NCBI GenBank assembly: GCA_012845835.1 | Contig: JABAKD010000017.1 | Span: 7,649,600 to 7,713,599 of the forward strand | Direction of reading: 5' to 3' | Length of the DNA: 64,000 bases | DNA from: Undaria pinnatifida | Lineage: Eukaryota; Sar; Phaeophyceae; Laminariales; Alariaceae | Shown here: positions 22,760 through 34,736 of the stretch, in pieces | How the letters are laid out: each line of letters starts with the position of its first letter | Position numbering within the stretch: position 1 is the first letter of the stretch | Made by a program: the position numbers and the translations under genes | The notes under the pieces: model-generated | What the model was told of the DNA's origin: nothing | Databases searched by the model: none | Seen by the model: the letters and a program-made list of their open reading frames with translations, nothing else

Positions 22760-24300
22760 AGAAATAGGCGCGCGGGAAGGGGGGGGTGGATAGTGCTTAC
22801 CGTTATGATCGTACATGTAATGGATACTCCGGAATATATGTTTTTCCTTCGGAGGGGCGCCGTTGCTACCGTAGACCCGTAGCTACGACATCGTGTGTTT
22901 TTCGTTATGAGAAAAAAAAATACGTGGAATTAGGACGATTGCCCCGGTTGGCCTTTTCGATTTTTTTTTTTTGCTGACATACGCCAGTGTAAAAGGAACC
23001 ACGCAAGCAAACACGCTACTGACACACAACACATAAGGACAGGCTGAGGTCTATACGCTTCGCGATGAAAACAAAATAGAACACTTTATATAGTCTATGC
23101 TTACAGTGACAACATAAATCTGTGTTTATTTCTAGAATCGTCAGGAAATCTCTCTGCACAGGCCCCGCCTCAAGTATGCCACACTATGTCGGCACCAAGG
23201 TCAAGGCTCCGGAATTATGCTATTATACATAACAGTTTCAATAGTGTGTTACACTCTATGTTCACTGTGGTGTAGGAGCCACTCGCATACCTCGCTCGAA
23301 GACACACTTTGTAACGCCTTTACACCTCTGAAGACCTGTTTTTATCACAACATTATTTGGAAATATTAATAGTATAGAAAGGAGGTTTAAGGGCTCTAAA
23401 GGGGGTAATTTCATATTTATTAACGCAGCGTAAGGCAGCCAGTTCACCATCGTGGCGGTTAATACATCGCCAGAGCAAAACACGCAACAGGAAATAGGTT
23501 AAACAATCTTCGCGAAGCCCTGAACGCGACATCCCTGCCGTAGCCTTGGTTCGTACCGATTCAAGCGAAAAGGCGGGGACGTCTTTCTTTCGGCTTGCTG
23601 CCACGTTTGTAATTTATATATATATATATATATCCCTTGTTACGTATCAGCTGGACTCGAGGCTTTACTCTGAGCGATCGTCTGGACAAGCCGTGGCCAC
23701 AGGTGCTTGCCTCTATTTCTATCGCGCATACATGTCTCAGGATTCCCACCTTTTCAGCTTTTTATGCTCCTTGAATTTCAAGCTAGTTTTGCTAAAAACT
23801 CACGTTTTCGCGCTTTTCGCTATTATTAATTGTCAAATATTTTTACGCAAGAAAAAGTTCCTGCATAATTTATCGGGATAAAACCGAAGGAGCGTGTACC
23901 GTAGTGGGGATGGGGAGAAGAGGCTGCTTAGTGGCCACGAATCTGAGTGACGTCTAGAGGGCAGCAAAGTCTAGACAAATAAATAAGGTCGTCCCCTCAC
24001 AAAATCGGTATTTTTCTTGACGCGCGCGTCTTCAACCCGGGAAATCATCTTTGAAATCCCGGGGACAATTGAAAAAAAACCTCCCCGTCGCCGGGGTAAA
24101 TGAAGGGGTAACATACGTCAGAAGACGCGCGGTTGCAGCAGGAATACTATTAACAGCACGGAGTGGAAACAACGTTAACCTGCGGACCACAACACCGTGG
24201 CAGGTGGTTGAAAATGGACGAACTCAATAAACAAATGTGAGTGTTAGTTTGTTGTGAACACAAATGTGAGAGTGAGTTTGTTGAACCTTCAACAAAAAAA
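22760..24300. other. Region without a recognised gene
   Basis: It contains a (TA)10-like microsatellite at 23616-23635 and one copy of a short AACGCCTTTACACC...GGGCTxTAAAGGGG repeat at 23308-23408, also seen at 27460, 29950 and, inverted, 34860. No credible coding region was seen. Confidence 0.45.
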
Positions 24301-24306
24301 AAAGTA

Positions 24307-24560
24307 AACACAGCTGTGAGATCCAAGATTTAGTCTCGAAGCTCATACTGATTTACCTGCCGTGTTTGCGATACGCCAATCGTGCACATTACTGGGTGTG
24401 TGCCCTCATCAAGCATACACCTGGTATAGGTCGGCGACTCTCCCCTTAGAGCTACGGTGTAGCTTGTGCCAGGGTCAACGGGGTGATTTTAAACAATGTG
24501 TGTATGCCCGCCCCCCCCTCAAACCAACATCACGTAGTGTGAACATGGCAAGGCACCCAC
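24307..24560 (+). repeat. Interspersed repeat R1, copy b
   Basis: Blocks CAGCTGTGAGATCCAAGATT, ATTACTGGGTGTGTGCCCTC, GGTCGGCGACTCTCCCCTTA and GCCAGGGTCAACGGGGTGAT match the other R1 copies in order. The ACTCATCTTTGCAAGCTG core is replaced here. Confidence 0.65.
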
Positions 24561-24869
24561 GACTCAGATACATAGTAATACCCATTGCTGTCTCTGGAGT
24601 GGCCACACCAGAAAACAAAGTATAACTCATCGGCGCTGTCACCCATGAGTTAGAAAGTAGTAGGCATAAGGTGCCGAAGTCCGTCTTACGAGCGGTTCTT
24701 GGAAGGATGCAGTCCACCCTTCATGCGCGACTCGCCGAACACCTTGTGGCGATTCGCGCTTGGAGCAAGCATTGTCTGTCTCTAGCTAGTTGGTGAAAAC
24801 CCGACGTGCGACGTCCCGGCACAGTCGGGATGCGAGGGTTTATGTTCATACGATTATGGCCATGCACAA

Positions 24870-25165
24870 ACTGAGTACCTGGTACGCCCCCCCCACCCCT
24901 CGAAAAAAAACCAGCGATTTCTTTGACAAAACATTTTTTTGTGGCTGCCCGACACGAGAGATGAGGACTATTAATATGAAAAAAACGTCTTCAAATAAAT
25001 ATGTTCTTGCTTGCAAAGGTCTATCGAACGGCGACGTCTGGGTGGTAACAGGTACCCTACCGTATTTCAGGAGATACGGCCGGGAGCAGGTTTCGAAACC
25101 GGCGATTTCACGTTAAAGAACAAAAATGGCAGGGTGGGGGGGCTACCACCGTAGAACGACTCAAC
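24870..25165 (-). repeat. M1 inverted-repeat element (MITE-like), minus copy
   Basis: In minus orientation it begins GAGTCGTTCTACGGTGGTAG and C7, continues CTGCTCCCGGCCGTATCTCC and CGTTCGATAGACCTTTGCAA, and ends TTTGTCAAAGAAATCGCTGG followed by a pyrimidine/G-rich end. The first ~45 bp and last ~45 bp are loosely inverted. The copies at 30.9, 42.9, 44.5 and 51.1 kb share this layout. Confidence 0.65.
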
Positions 25166-25259
25166 TACTATAATATATACAAAAAAAACGTTTTGGAGGC
25201 GAAGAAATTTTGACGGCTGTGGAAAGCATCATCAGTGTATCATGCACCTATATCCTGTA

Positions 25260-25910
25260 AGTAAGTCAAATAGCCGGTGGGGGTCAAGGGGGAGGGGGAT
25301 TTCCAGCATTTTCAGGTATCAAAAACATTTTGGAGCTTTGTGTACGCATGATGCTAGCTAGTTCTTCGCAAGATGGTGGAGGTGGCGGGGAAGGACAGGG
25401 CGGAGGGGGGGGTAAATTTGAACTTGAAGACCATAAAAAACGAATTGCTACTGCATGCATGGATGGCTCGAAAGGCAAAGAAGTGACATCATCACCTGTC
25501 TCAGGTAGTGTTTTTTTGCGGATTTCGATATTAGATGGGGTGGCTGGGAAGTGGAAGGGAGCGGGTGTTTGTGGCGGGGGGTTGGGGTGAGTTTTGTTGG
25601 GGCGGCGGGGGACGGGAGTATGTGTGTGTGGGGAGGGGGGGGGGGGGGGGGGGAAACGGAGGTGGATGCGAGCAAAATATTTCAAGCACGATAATTAAGC
25701 AGCTAAGAAACGCCGTGCCGTCGTACAGTAGCGGGGATGACCGAGAAATGTAGGCTGTTAGCAGCGGCTCGCGTTGTTGGTGGTTTGGGGGGGAGAGGAA
25801 ACAGAGGTGTGGATGCGAGCAAAATATTCTGCCTGCGTGCTAAATGCAGATGCTGCCCGATATTTCAAACGTAAACTTTACATATGAGGTGGATGAAACA
25901 AAAAAAATAG
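25260..25910 (+). repeat. R2-family G-rich repeat
   Basis: It contains GCATGCATGGATGGCTCGAA, GTxTxGGATTTCGATATTAG, very G-rich sequence with a run of about 20 G near 25640-25653, and GGAGGTGGATGCGAGCAAAA repeated at 25659 and 25807. It matches the G-rich units at 42.1 and 43.2 kb and, inverted, 20.6-21.4 kb. Gly-rich open frames here reflect the G bias. Confidence 0.6.
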
Positions 25911-26256
25911 TGTTACACGTTAATGCTTAGTCTATAGTCTAGTGAGTGTTTTTTTCCCCACATACATGTAATATGAGTACCATTGATCACTACGAATGGT
26001 AATTATGCTCTGCTGTGTTGGTACATTCCCGGGTATGAGTTGATTTAAGACCGCGTCTATAGGCGAATGTACGATGGTGTCACTTGATCTATAGACAACC
26101 ATGTAATGGGCCCATTGTTGAACCCCCTCCCCCACAATATACGTACTACGAACAGTAAGCGTGGTGCTGTTTGTACCGCTGGGGGGTCGTGTCATTGGGC
26201 ATTTTACCGTACCTAGAATGGTTGGATGCATCTCTTGTCAGGGAGTTCGATTGTAA

Positions 26257-26500
26257 TTATTGGAGTTTCTTGTGAGCTCCTGAGATGTTGAAATACAAAC
26301 GGGAAGATTCATGGCCGATGTCATGTCGCTTCTCCGTGCGATAACGAACGAAGTATTGCATTTTGCACAAACGCACTCCGAGCCTACGAGGGAAAGCCCT
26401 CGGAGCTGATACCACCGGGCCGGCGGTGGCGCGAGTCGGTACATGTGGCTGTTGCTGTTGGTGTTGTTGTTGTTGCTGCTGATGTTGCTGTTGATGGTAA

Positions 26501-26535
<35 letters not shown>

Positions 26536-26661
26536 TTGTTGTGGTGGTGGTTTTTTTGCCGTTGACCTTACGTCGAAAATCGTGTCGACATATAGACCGA
26601 TATCGTCAGCACCTACCTGAAAAAGAAGTACCACCACTGCTCCACCTGATACGTTAAACAC
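26257..26661 (-). other. Open frame with polyglutamine tract (CAG/CAA repeat)
   Basis: A 134-codon minus-strand frame carries an interrupted Gln/His run encoded by a CAA/CAG repeat at 26447-26547 (plus strand GTT/GCT). Upstream the peptide reads VGADDIGLYVDTIFDVR directly after TTCTTTTTCAG, a good acceptor sequence, so this could be an exon; GACGTAAGG follows as a possible donor. No domain is recognised. It may equally be a microsatellite in non-coding DNA. Confidence 0.3.
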
Positions 26662-26699
26662 CTTATCACAGGCTGCCTACCAAGCAAGGACAGGGGCAA

Positions 26700-29150
26700 A
26701 ACAGTCATCTACAGAAAAAAAAAAACGGTACAGACGAGAGCTAAAGTAGAAAATATCGGTGACTATAAGCGACACCACCAAAGAATACAAGATACACATA
26801 CCGAAACAAATATGAGCCCGTCGCTCCTGCCCCAAAGGTCGAAGCCAGGCATGTAACATGGCAAAAAAACTTACTACCAAGTCAAGCATAGAAACGGACC
26901 GAAGATAACCATAAAAATCGTAAACCTATCTATGTAGTATAGAAGCATAGAATGTACACAATGCAACTACTTCCTCCATACATCACGAAGAGTGGCATGC
27001 ACCTCACCCCCTTCCTTCGCCCAACGCAGCAGCTACGTATTATGTGGTGATCTGCAGCAATTTCGGTTGTCCCGTGGGATAAAACTACAATCTTCCGCGG
27101 CGGGGGGTGCATACCTTCATTACGATTTTATCGGAGCGCCTTTAAGATGGGGGGACGATTGTGCAGGAGGTATATGAGCCAAAAACATAAATCCCCGGGT
27201 TTCCTACATCCTTGGTACACCTCCATGTACCACCCCAACACCGCGGTGATGCCCGGTGCCGCCTCTTAACCGTTTCGGCCGAAACCGAAAGCTACACTGT
27301 ACTATCTAGTATGATACCGCCAATCTTCACTACAGCGACAAGAAGCTCACACAGGCGCTCCCGTACTTCGCTTAAACCTGGCTTAAACACATGCATTGCT
27401 AGTGCAGCGTACCAACACATTTCATGAAGGCAGTGCACATCGCGCCACCGAGAAAAAAACCTTAACGCCTTCACGACCGGAAAGTTCAGGGACAAAATTG
27501 CTTGAAATGCGTACAGAGAGGAGATTCTGGGCTTTAAATGGGTAGTTGCTCGCGCTCTAATTATGCCCCTTCTATTGCAGCCGGCGGCGGGACCGCCGCC
27601 GAGCGATCAACGCAAGCGACGACAGCGACCCTTTCGTCCAGTGGCTATAGGGGGGAATGGTGCAGCAGTACATGCACCCGCGATGGTGCCTGATGCACGT
27701 TATTACACGATAACAGCGGCACGAGCAGTACTAGGTGCCTGTTTTTTCCGGCGATTATCATGTGGGGAGCTCAACATATAGGCAAAAAACTACTTGACTT
27801 TGAGGTAAATCAAAGTGATGCCCGAGGAGAAATGCCATGGTCAAAAGGTGTGTGTCGACAAGAATTGTGTTATTCCTTTTTGTGGATCGCCACTCGACAG
27901 ATAGTTATCTCAGCTAACAAATGCTACCCCTATGTTTCGATTATTTTTGTCACACACACATATCATACATACCACAGGTGAACAATAGACATCACCGCGG
28001 CTGCTTCCAAACGCGCGCCACTGCCGCCGCCGCCGGCACCACCACTACCGCCGTTGCTTCTGCCGTGCTGTTGTTGTTCTTCTGCTGTTTAGAGCGGCCT
28101 TATTCATATATTTTCTCCGATATTTTGTGTTTGTTGCCTGCTATCTTTGTTTTCGCACGCGATACATCGCAGAACGCGTCTGCCTGCCCACGTGTAATGC
28201 GCCTCCTTGCATTGCGGCTAGAACATTAGCCACATGATTGGGTAGTGGTGAACCATTGTTTTGGCTCCTCGTTTTGGGAGCTCTACACCTTGCCCAAAGC
28301 CTGATTTGGATTATTTCATTTCGAAAACGCAACCTTATGATTAATCCCATGGCCTAGTTTATTAGTGTTTGGGAAATATGGACCTAGAGGGACCGACTAC
28401 TGCTATGCGGGGGTATCTCCGGCTCTGTAATGATCACTCACACGAAGGTAGTTCGGATGTTACGTCTATGGTATTACCTTGCTTCTTATCCGCCGGATAC
28501 CTTCCGACAGAAGGTGGCGCGAAGCCGTTCGTCCAGGCAGGCGATAGCGCCTGCAAGCCATGACGGGGATAATTGCCACATGATATGTTTTAAATCACAA
28601 CGACGCCACGAGAGAGGGGGCAAACCATAACTCTAGCCCACCGTATACGCAGATTGATTGAAGGTCATCAGGTGGGCGAAAACCCATCCGGAGAATTTTG
28701 AGAATGGGTCGAAAATACGGCGATTCACAACCCCCTCACACACCTATTTTTTTCGAGGTGGGGGGCAACTGGACGGGTGCAAAGCAAAGCATGCACCGAA
28801 CGCCCCTCATACCCGTACACAAAGCCGATACAACGCGTATGATGCTAAGAAAACATCAACGGACGGGACATATCGGTCCTTGAAACGCGCACCTATGCGA
28901 AGCAGATGTCAAAAGTCATAACATACCGGTGGTACGTGAAAGCGAACGGAACGCGTACAAGGCGAATGAGACACCGAAAGACGTCGTTCAAACATGCCTG
29001 TACGTTGAAGGCCTATAGGACGCGTACTACGGCGAACCAGACCCCAGAGACCAGACCCCAGAGGCTGAATGCACTGGTACGTCAAAACCAAAAAACAAGC
29101 TAAAGAATCAACGGGAATTTGAAAACGAAGAGGGGACGTACCACAATGTT
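26700..29150. other. Region without a recognised gene
   Basis: It holds a short AACGCCTT...TTTAAATGGG repeat (27462-27545), a GCC/CAC-rich tract (28010-28050) and the 14-bp tandem CCAGACCCCAGAGA at 29038-29063. Open frames are below 103 codons and none has recognisable motifs. Confidence 0.4.
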
Positions 29151-29189
29151 CTTCACTAGGTACACAAAACAACATGTTTACAAAACAAG

Positions 29190-29300
29190 AACAAACATTT
29201 CTGACGATCTTGGGGTAAGGAGCCCCGTCATCGAGAAAAACGTTTAGCCAAAACTGCCACCAGGTACACCTCTATTGTAGCACGCGCCAAAAGACCCACA
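29190..29300 (+). repeat. Short interspersed repeat F4 (GGTTAAGGAGCCCC...TAGCACGCG)
   Basis: A loose pattern TTCTGACGAT-TTGGGGTAAGGAGCCCCGTC, an A-rich stretch, then CTCTATTGTAGCACGCG. Similar copies occur near 32225-32300, 35085-35155, 52950-53060, 57575-57660, 57705-57775 and 58295-58400. The copies are strongly diverged. No coding function is apparent. Confidence 0.5.
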
Positions 29301-29621
29301 CGCCACCCTACCCTTTCAGCCTGGGCTTCTCCGTGTCGCCGATGCTGTAATCAAGCGACTTTGTGACACGTGCACGATAGGGGGGGGCGGAGTGGTGGCA
29401 CGTTTTCAGTGGCACTTTTTCACCACACTCGGGCAGATCATTACCTAAATCATCTACCTACAGTAGATCATGCATCTATCTGCCGTTCTGAGATCTGTGT
29501 TGTATAAGGTCTAGCATATAGAGCACATATCCAACAACCTTAGAAGCGTTTGCTAGATCATGCCGATCGTACGACTCCCATACATATCCTCCCTGACAGA
29601 TCTGGACCATCAAAATAGAGG

Positions 29622-29924
29622 ATGGGTGATCTGCCCGACGTGTGCAACGCGGTTGGGGTGGAGCATTTTCCCATTGACGGCGCCCTTATTAACCCAAAAT
29701 TGACCGAATGCCCCACTCTCGTTTTCGCAAAAATTCCGTTGCATACCTACCTAAGACACCATGGAATTTTATTGATCGGGGGATGCCCTTTACTTTCTTG
29801 TTATAATTTTGTGTATTGGGTGAGAGATGTGCAGAGCTCTTCAAACGAAGGGCCTCATAAAACGTCGCTGCACCCCCAACGCCGTAGCAAACGGCTTGTT
29901 TCGACTTATAATTCCTTCTTCTGA
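29622..29924 (+). other. Unidentified 100-codon open frame
   Basis: It starts with an ATG (MGDLPDVCNAVGVEHFPIDG) and ends in a stop after a Ser/Lys/Arg-rich tail. Composition looks protein-like and it contains a hydrophobic stretch (GILLIGGCPLLSCYNFVYWV). No family is recognised, and there are no conserved neighbours or second copy. Confidence 0.25.
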
Positions 29925-30104
29925 AGTATCAAAAGAAGTTTAACGCCTTTACAACCTGAACCCCGTTTTGGGGAACAAATTGCTCGGGATTAGTACGCAG
30001 GGAGACATTTGGGGTTTTTAAGGGATCAACGTAACTACTAACACGCTCGCCACTGCAGAAGTGCAACCTACTGTGTTCCTGAGGCTCTTCGCTTGAGCCC
30101 CGTA

Positions 30105-30250
30105 TACCTATAATGGGTCATCCCCCCCGCTAAAGGGGTTCTGCAGACGTTTCAGGGCTCATAGCATGAGGAGCGTTTACCTATAACGAGTCACCCCCCA
30201 CGCTAAAGGGGTGCTGCAGACGTTTCCGGGCTCATAGCATGAGGAGCTCT
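30105..30250 (+). repeat. 73-bp tandem duplication
   Basis: The block from TACCTATAATGGGTCA to GCATGAGGAGC is repeated immediately downstream (30105-30177 and 30178-30250) with few changes. Each contains the complementary pair CCCC-GCTAAA-GGGG. Related flanking sequence (ATGAGGAACTCAACATCTCA) recurs at 33205-33230. Confidence 0.75.
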
Positions 30251-30914
30251 CAATATCTCACCCGAACCATGACTTCGAAGACATTCGTCCGCCCAACCCG
30301 ACGATCATTTCTATATGCACTACAGTAGTCCAACAGCTGTATACTAACCGACAGTTTCACACTTGAGGAGCCCAACTGGTCGGAGCGTCAGAAGGCCAGG
30401 AAAACGTTTGGCCCAACAAGCGCAACCTTTACCGTGGGACGTCTCCTAACCCTAACCCAACGAATGAGAAAACTACAAGTGCTACCCGATGAGGCCTTGA
30501 CTGCATAACGAAGGATCCTGCAAGACGCAAAATTGAATTCCGATGACATAGGCTATATACTGTGGCTGTTCAATCATGGAGCCCCGTCAGCCAGATTGTG
30601 TACGCTCAAATGTACCACCCCCTGTCGCAGCACAGATCTTAATATGTTGAGCGCTGCCTCGGTTCACGTGGAGATGAACCGGCCTTGAGTCCAGAGAGGC
30701 AGGGTGTTGTCGACCAGATCGGGGAGGGCGTGACCGCCCGTGCGTTTACACACCATTATACAAGCTGCCAAGGGCGGCCGAGAAAGGTTGCAGGTGCGGA
30801 CAAATACACCAGGGGTGGGGTCTACCGACCACGTGTGTGTAAAAAAAGACATATTCCAATATTGAACCACGATGTTGTGTATGATATTGTTTGGAGTTGT
30901 CTGTCGTACGCCGG

Positions 30915-31143
30915 TGAGTCATTCTACGGTAGCCCCCCCAAATTTTCTTTAACGAAATCGCCGGTTTTCAAACCAGCTCCCTGCTGTACCTCCAGAAATA
31001 TGGCGTCCCTTTCCACCTCGACGTCGTTGTTCGATAATTCTTTTGAGAACAAGAAAATATACGGAAGGCGTTTCTTAAATCGTACCCTTCTTTGTGTAAA
31101 ATTTCTTTTTTCAGGAGGAGGCTATCGTAGAATCTGTCCGGTG
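30915..31143 (+). repeat. M1 inverted-repeat element (MITE-like)
   Basis: It begins GAGTCATTCTACGGTAGCCC and then TTTAACGAAATCGCCGGTTT, continues CCTCCAGAAATATGGCGTCC and TTCGATAATTCTTTTGAGAA, and ends GGCTATCGTAGAATCTGTCC, the approximate inverse of its start. No coding function; the open frame 30685-31155 that runs into it is not credible past 30915. Confidence 0.7.
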
Positions 31144-31700
31144 TTGGTGCGTTAGGCCGTGCCGAGCGTGTGTACCGTGCAATCGCGGTGAGAAAAGTTA
31201 AAGTTTGAAATAAACATATTATCAAACATCAGGCGCTACCGACCGTTATACCGATGGCGTGCGTGGTTGTACAGTGCAACGAAATCGCGGCGAGGGTGCG
31301 ATTGGGGATTATCATATCGGGTGCGGGGCTCTACCGATCGTTGGTCCACGCCTTCCACTAGTCCGCACCGACTGTATGCGTGGTTATACCGTACTAGTAC
31401 CATTCAATGGCCGTGAGAAATGTTGAAGTTGATGAGAAGCATATCAGATATGAGACAATTAGTGCGGGGTGATATAATACAGTGCTATGCCAGTAAGGAA
31501 TATTTAACTCGACGGAAAGCATACCAAGCGCGGGGCTCTATCGACTGTTCAGCGGCGCCGACCGATCGTGTGCGTGGTGATTCACCACAGTAGATGGCAG
31601 TTGGCGAGAAGGATGTCAGGCATGGGGCTCTATATCGACCGGGAGGCTCGACCAGCCAACCGACCGGCCCACCATGTGTGATGATACACTTCAATGCAGC
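31140..31700 (+). repeat. Tandem repeat with ACCGACCGTTATACCG core, array 2
   Basis: Four to five diverged units carry GCGGGGCTCTACCGA, CGTGTGCGTGGTxATxC and GGCGAGAAGxATxTCAGGCATG blocks. They correspond to the array at 19.74-20.35 kb, in the same orientation. Confidence 0.6.
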
Positions 31701-32544
31701 CAGACTTCGGCATCCCATTAGCCACGAAAAAAAGCAATACGACCAACGAAAATCACCAGCCGTGGGATGGGGGCGGGGGGCGGGGGGGAGGGCGTTGACT
31801 TGTTGTGGACGTAAGCAACTAAAAGTTCAAAATTCCATTTGTCAAGCGCGGTTGCGCCCATTTGTCGACCTCCTAAAAAAATCACAAAAAAAAACGTACC
31901 AGTACCGGCCGTTCAAGTAGCAAAATCAATGCAATTTTTCTCCAAATTTTCCTGGAATTTAGCGGAATTCGTGTTTCGGTTACACCACAACAACAAAATC
32001 ACGGCGTACGCCTTCAAACATTAACGCCTGGTAAGATAGGGGTATAAAATATTTTGTCGGCTTTTTTTTCTGAAGAACGGGGGTTCAAACCCAAACTTGT
32101 CAGAAAACATCAGCCTCGTTTTTCGTATTTATTTTTGTGTTTTCGTGTACAATACCTACGCCATGGGATTGTGCATCGAAGTGCACTATATTTTTCTCAA
32201 GATCATTTTTTGGGTGCGGTAGAGCTAGCTCCTCCTCAGGTTAAGAGCCTCAGAAAACGAAATATGCACCTTTACCGCAACACACGTCTATCGTACTGTT
32301 CGTAAGAAGTGCGGACGACGCAAGTCAACACCAAGTCGGGGGTCCACAGGAAAGCCGGTTAACGACAAGGTAGAAGGCGATCACATTCGGGTACGAGGCC
32401 CCACTCAAAACACTACTTACATGCAATGATCGGCGACAGAACTAGCAAAACCTACAGCACACGCGATGAACTCCGTCCTCCCGACGGATAGCTTCGATAT
32501 TTTAAGCTCTAAGACCATCCCAGCACCAAAGCAGTAATTCGGCC

Positions 32545-32804
32545 AATACACGCACCAGTGCTCGAGCCGACTTACAGGCGGGTCGATGGGATTCCCAGTA
32601 CGGTCGTTCCCAAGGCTGCTCCAAGGGATGAACGCATCTGGAGCCGTCACTACTCCCACTCGACGAGCGCTTCAACGATGCAGGAAAGCCAATCGACCTT
32701 TCCACCCTCTGCAAAGACTTCTTTAAGTTTCGCGGCTTTGAAGTGGGGTTCTCTCGCGTAGCCGCGACGATAAATAAATGTCGGCCATAATAAAAGGATC
32801 AGGT
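32545..32804 (-). pseudogene. Family P, copy 1: transmembrane exon (exon B)
   Basis: On the minus strand, after the acceptor-like CTCCACAG, the frame reads DLILLLWPTFIYRRGYAREP and HFKAAKLKEVF, then loses the frame near 32690; the second frame continues SIGFPASLKRSSSGSSDGS and RPYWESHRPACKSARALVRV. Both halves match the single continuous frame of the 56-kb copy. The predicted role is a membrane anchor with a basic cytoplasmic side, inferred from one hydrophobic helix followed by Arg/Lys. The broken frame indicates a pseudogene. Confidence 0.65.
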
Positions 32805-33535
32805 CTGTGGAGCGAAAAACGAAGTGCAAAATAACCCGAAACAAAAAAGAGGGGAGTTGGTGGGGTCGAGTGGGTACGCATTTTTTCGCGCTCATTTGTC
32901 ATTTGAGCACCAATCTCGCACCCTTTTCGAGACCACGCACCAATCGGGGATAGGGGAGCAGTGCAGAGTAAATTAGGTGCTTGAGGTTTTACCTTATTCC
33001 ATGCGCCAATGGGCAGCATGAGATAGACTAAACATGCATCACTCACAAAACCTTCAAAAACAAAAATTAAACCTACGCACATTCCTGGTACATGGCATGC
33101 TACCTCCATCACGCCCATGTATATAGTTAGGGCATAGTCTACAGCAAAGGCTTATAGACGAGCCATCCCACGGTAGGGATTGCAGCCGAACGTCCCTGAG
33201 CTCCTGACATGAGGAACTCAACATCTCACCCAAAAATGACTTCAAAGGCACTCGTTCGCACAACCCGACCAAGCTTCTATGCTTTACTCCAAAAATATTA
33301 TGTACTCGTGAAATTACTTCATTGACCGGCAGTTCTTCACATGAGGAACTTAATCACCCAGGGACGTTTGGCGCAAAAACTGCAACCCCTACCGTGGGAT
33401 GGCTCAGACGCGCTGCAAGAAGTACGAAATAACTACTGAGCTAACAGACAGGCGCCAGATTGTGATTTTGTTCGAGACACACGATAACCACTGGCTGACC
33501 TAATCGTCAGCAACTGACTACTTGCTCAGTGGTTT

Positions 33536-33940
33536 GTGGTTCATGTCAAACACAAACGCCGGGCGGTTTGCCAAGGGGCAGCTATCACACCGGGTGCTAA
33601 AAAGGCCATCCCCGCGCGGTCATTTGCCAGAGTTGGACGGTGCCCTCGCCAAGGCACACGCTTGGCTCTCGGTCACCAATCCACTGCCTCGTGTCCAGCC
33701 GACGATGCCGTTGGCAGGCATTTGATACTACAAGCTGGGCTGGCCAAAGTCAGCGTCTTTGGTTGGAATGCCAAACCTCGCGCCGGCTTATTTACTATTG
33801 AGCTGAACGTTTGGCACGTGCTTCCGTACAGTGTTCCAAAGCGATTTCTTACTTCTCCTTTAGGTTTTCGTATGTTTTTACGCCTCATATTTTTTTTAGC
33901 ATACTTTCAGTTTTTCGTTTTTTCGGTCCGACACAGGTGA
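33536..33940 (+). other. Unidentified open frame with overlapping alternative frame
   Basis: After an acceptor-like CTTGCTCAG at 33519-33528, one frame reads TNAGRFAKGQLSHRVLKRPS, ELDGALAKAHAWLSVTNPLP and stops at 33724; the +1 frame continues LAKVSVFGWNAKPRAGLFTI and ELNVWHVLPYSVPKRF. Together they look like one coding piece with a frame shift near 33710. The family is unknown. Confidence 0.3.
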
Positions 33941-34139
33941 CGTTGCTTTTTTACCAAGGGAGCAGTACGGAATACCTTTGTTGACGTGTTAATTCCAAGT
34001 TAAAAACATCGATACCGGCGTGAGCATTCCAAAATGTTGCCCATCTCATGTAAGATCTGAACCTTGCTTAATGGATCATATGCACGTTATATTTCTTTAC
34101 GGAGGTCGAGTCTCGCGATGGTAACGGTGCCGATCTCGT

Positions 34140-34559
34140 TTGGGCCATGACAAAAGGAACGTTAATGCTGAGTATCAGCGACATCGTCTATCGGACGTTT
34201 CTATAGATTTACGTATTGGCACTGGTTGGCAAAACGCTATTTTGCAACTTTGTCGACGAAAACAGTTCGGATTCCAAAAATCTACCGTCGGCACGAACAT
34301 GTGTTGCAAGCTCAGCAACGCTGCTGCCAAATTCGGAGTCCTACTATTTCCAAATGATAATGGTCGAGACAGCGCCGGACGAGTTTTAAACGATTATTGG
34401 TCATCCCAGCTCGTACTACAAAAACTAGGGCACTCTAATCGCAACATATGTGTCAAGAAAAACGGATGCAGTTTTAAGAGGAATGCTTTAGAGAGTGTCA
34501 GTCGGTTTATGTTAGTATTACAAGGTACTGTATTACGAAGTCCGTTTGAAGCCTGGTAA
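34140..34559 (+). other. Unidentified 139-codon open frame
   Basis: It starts with ATG and includes a basic region (LCRRKQFGFQKS) and VLNDYWSSQLVLQKLGHSN. No domain is recognised. The preceding 200 bp also read as protein-like in another frame (DGNGADLVWAMTKGTLMLS), so the true frame is uncertain. Confidence 0.25.
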
Positions 34560-34609
34560 AATATCAACCAACAACTGAACCTACCCAAACTGAGCCTTTC
34601 AACACTCAC

Positions 34610-34736
34610 CCCGAAATCCACCAGTCAATGTTGTTGCCGAGCATCTCCGCCACGTCAAGTGGGTTAATCTCGGTGATAATCTTCAACGAATCCTGCTCCT
34701 GCTCAATTTCCATCGCGAAGTAGACGTATGGGCTGG
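34610..34736 (-). pseudogene. Family P, copy 1: EINPLDVAE exon (exon A)
   Basis: Between an acceptor-like CCTAG and the donor GTGAGT, the minus strand reads SPYVYFAMEIEQEQDSL, KIITEINPLDVAEMLGNN, IDWW. It aligns with the exon at 57.87-58.0 kb (YPYAYLEAQMQQEPDSW, EIITEIDPLNVGEIIG). The last bases before the donor carry a four-base difference that changes the exit phase relative to the 57.9-kb copy. Together with the broken exon B, this suggests a pseudogene. The interval to exon B is 1,805 bp. Confidence 0.65.

Noticed and set aside
25284-25753. Pro-rich and Gly-rich open frames
   Set aside because: They are produced by G-tract repeats (R2 family); peptides are low complexity with no motifs.
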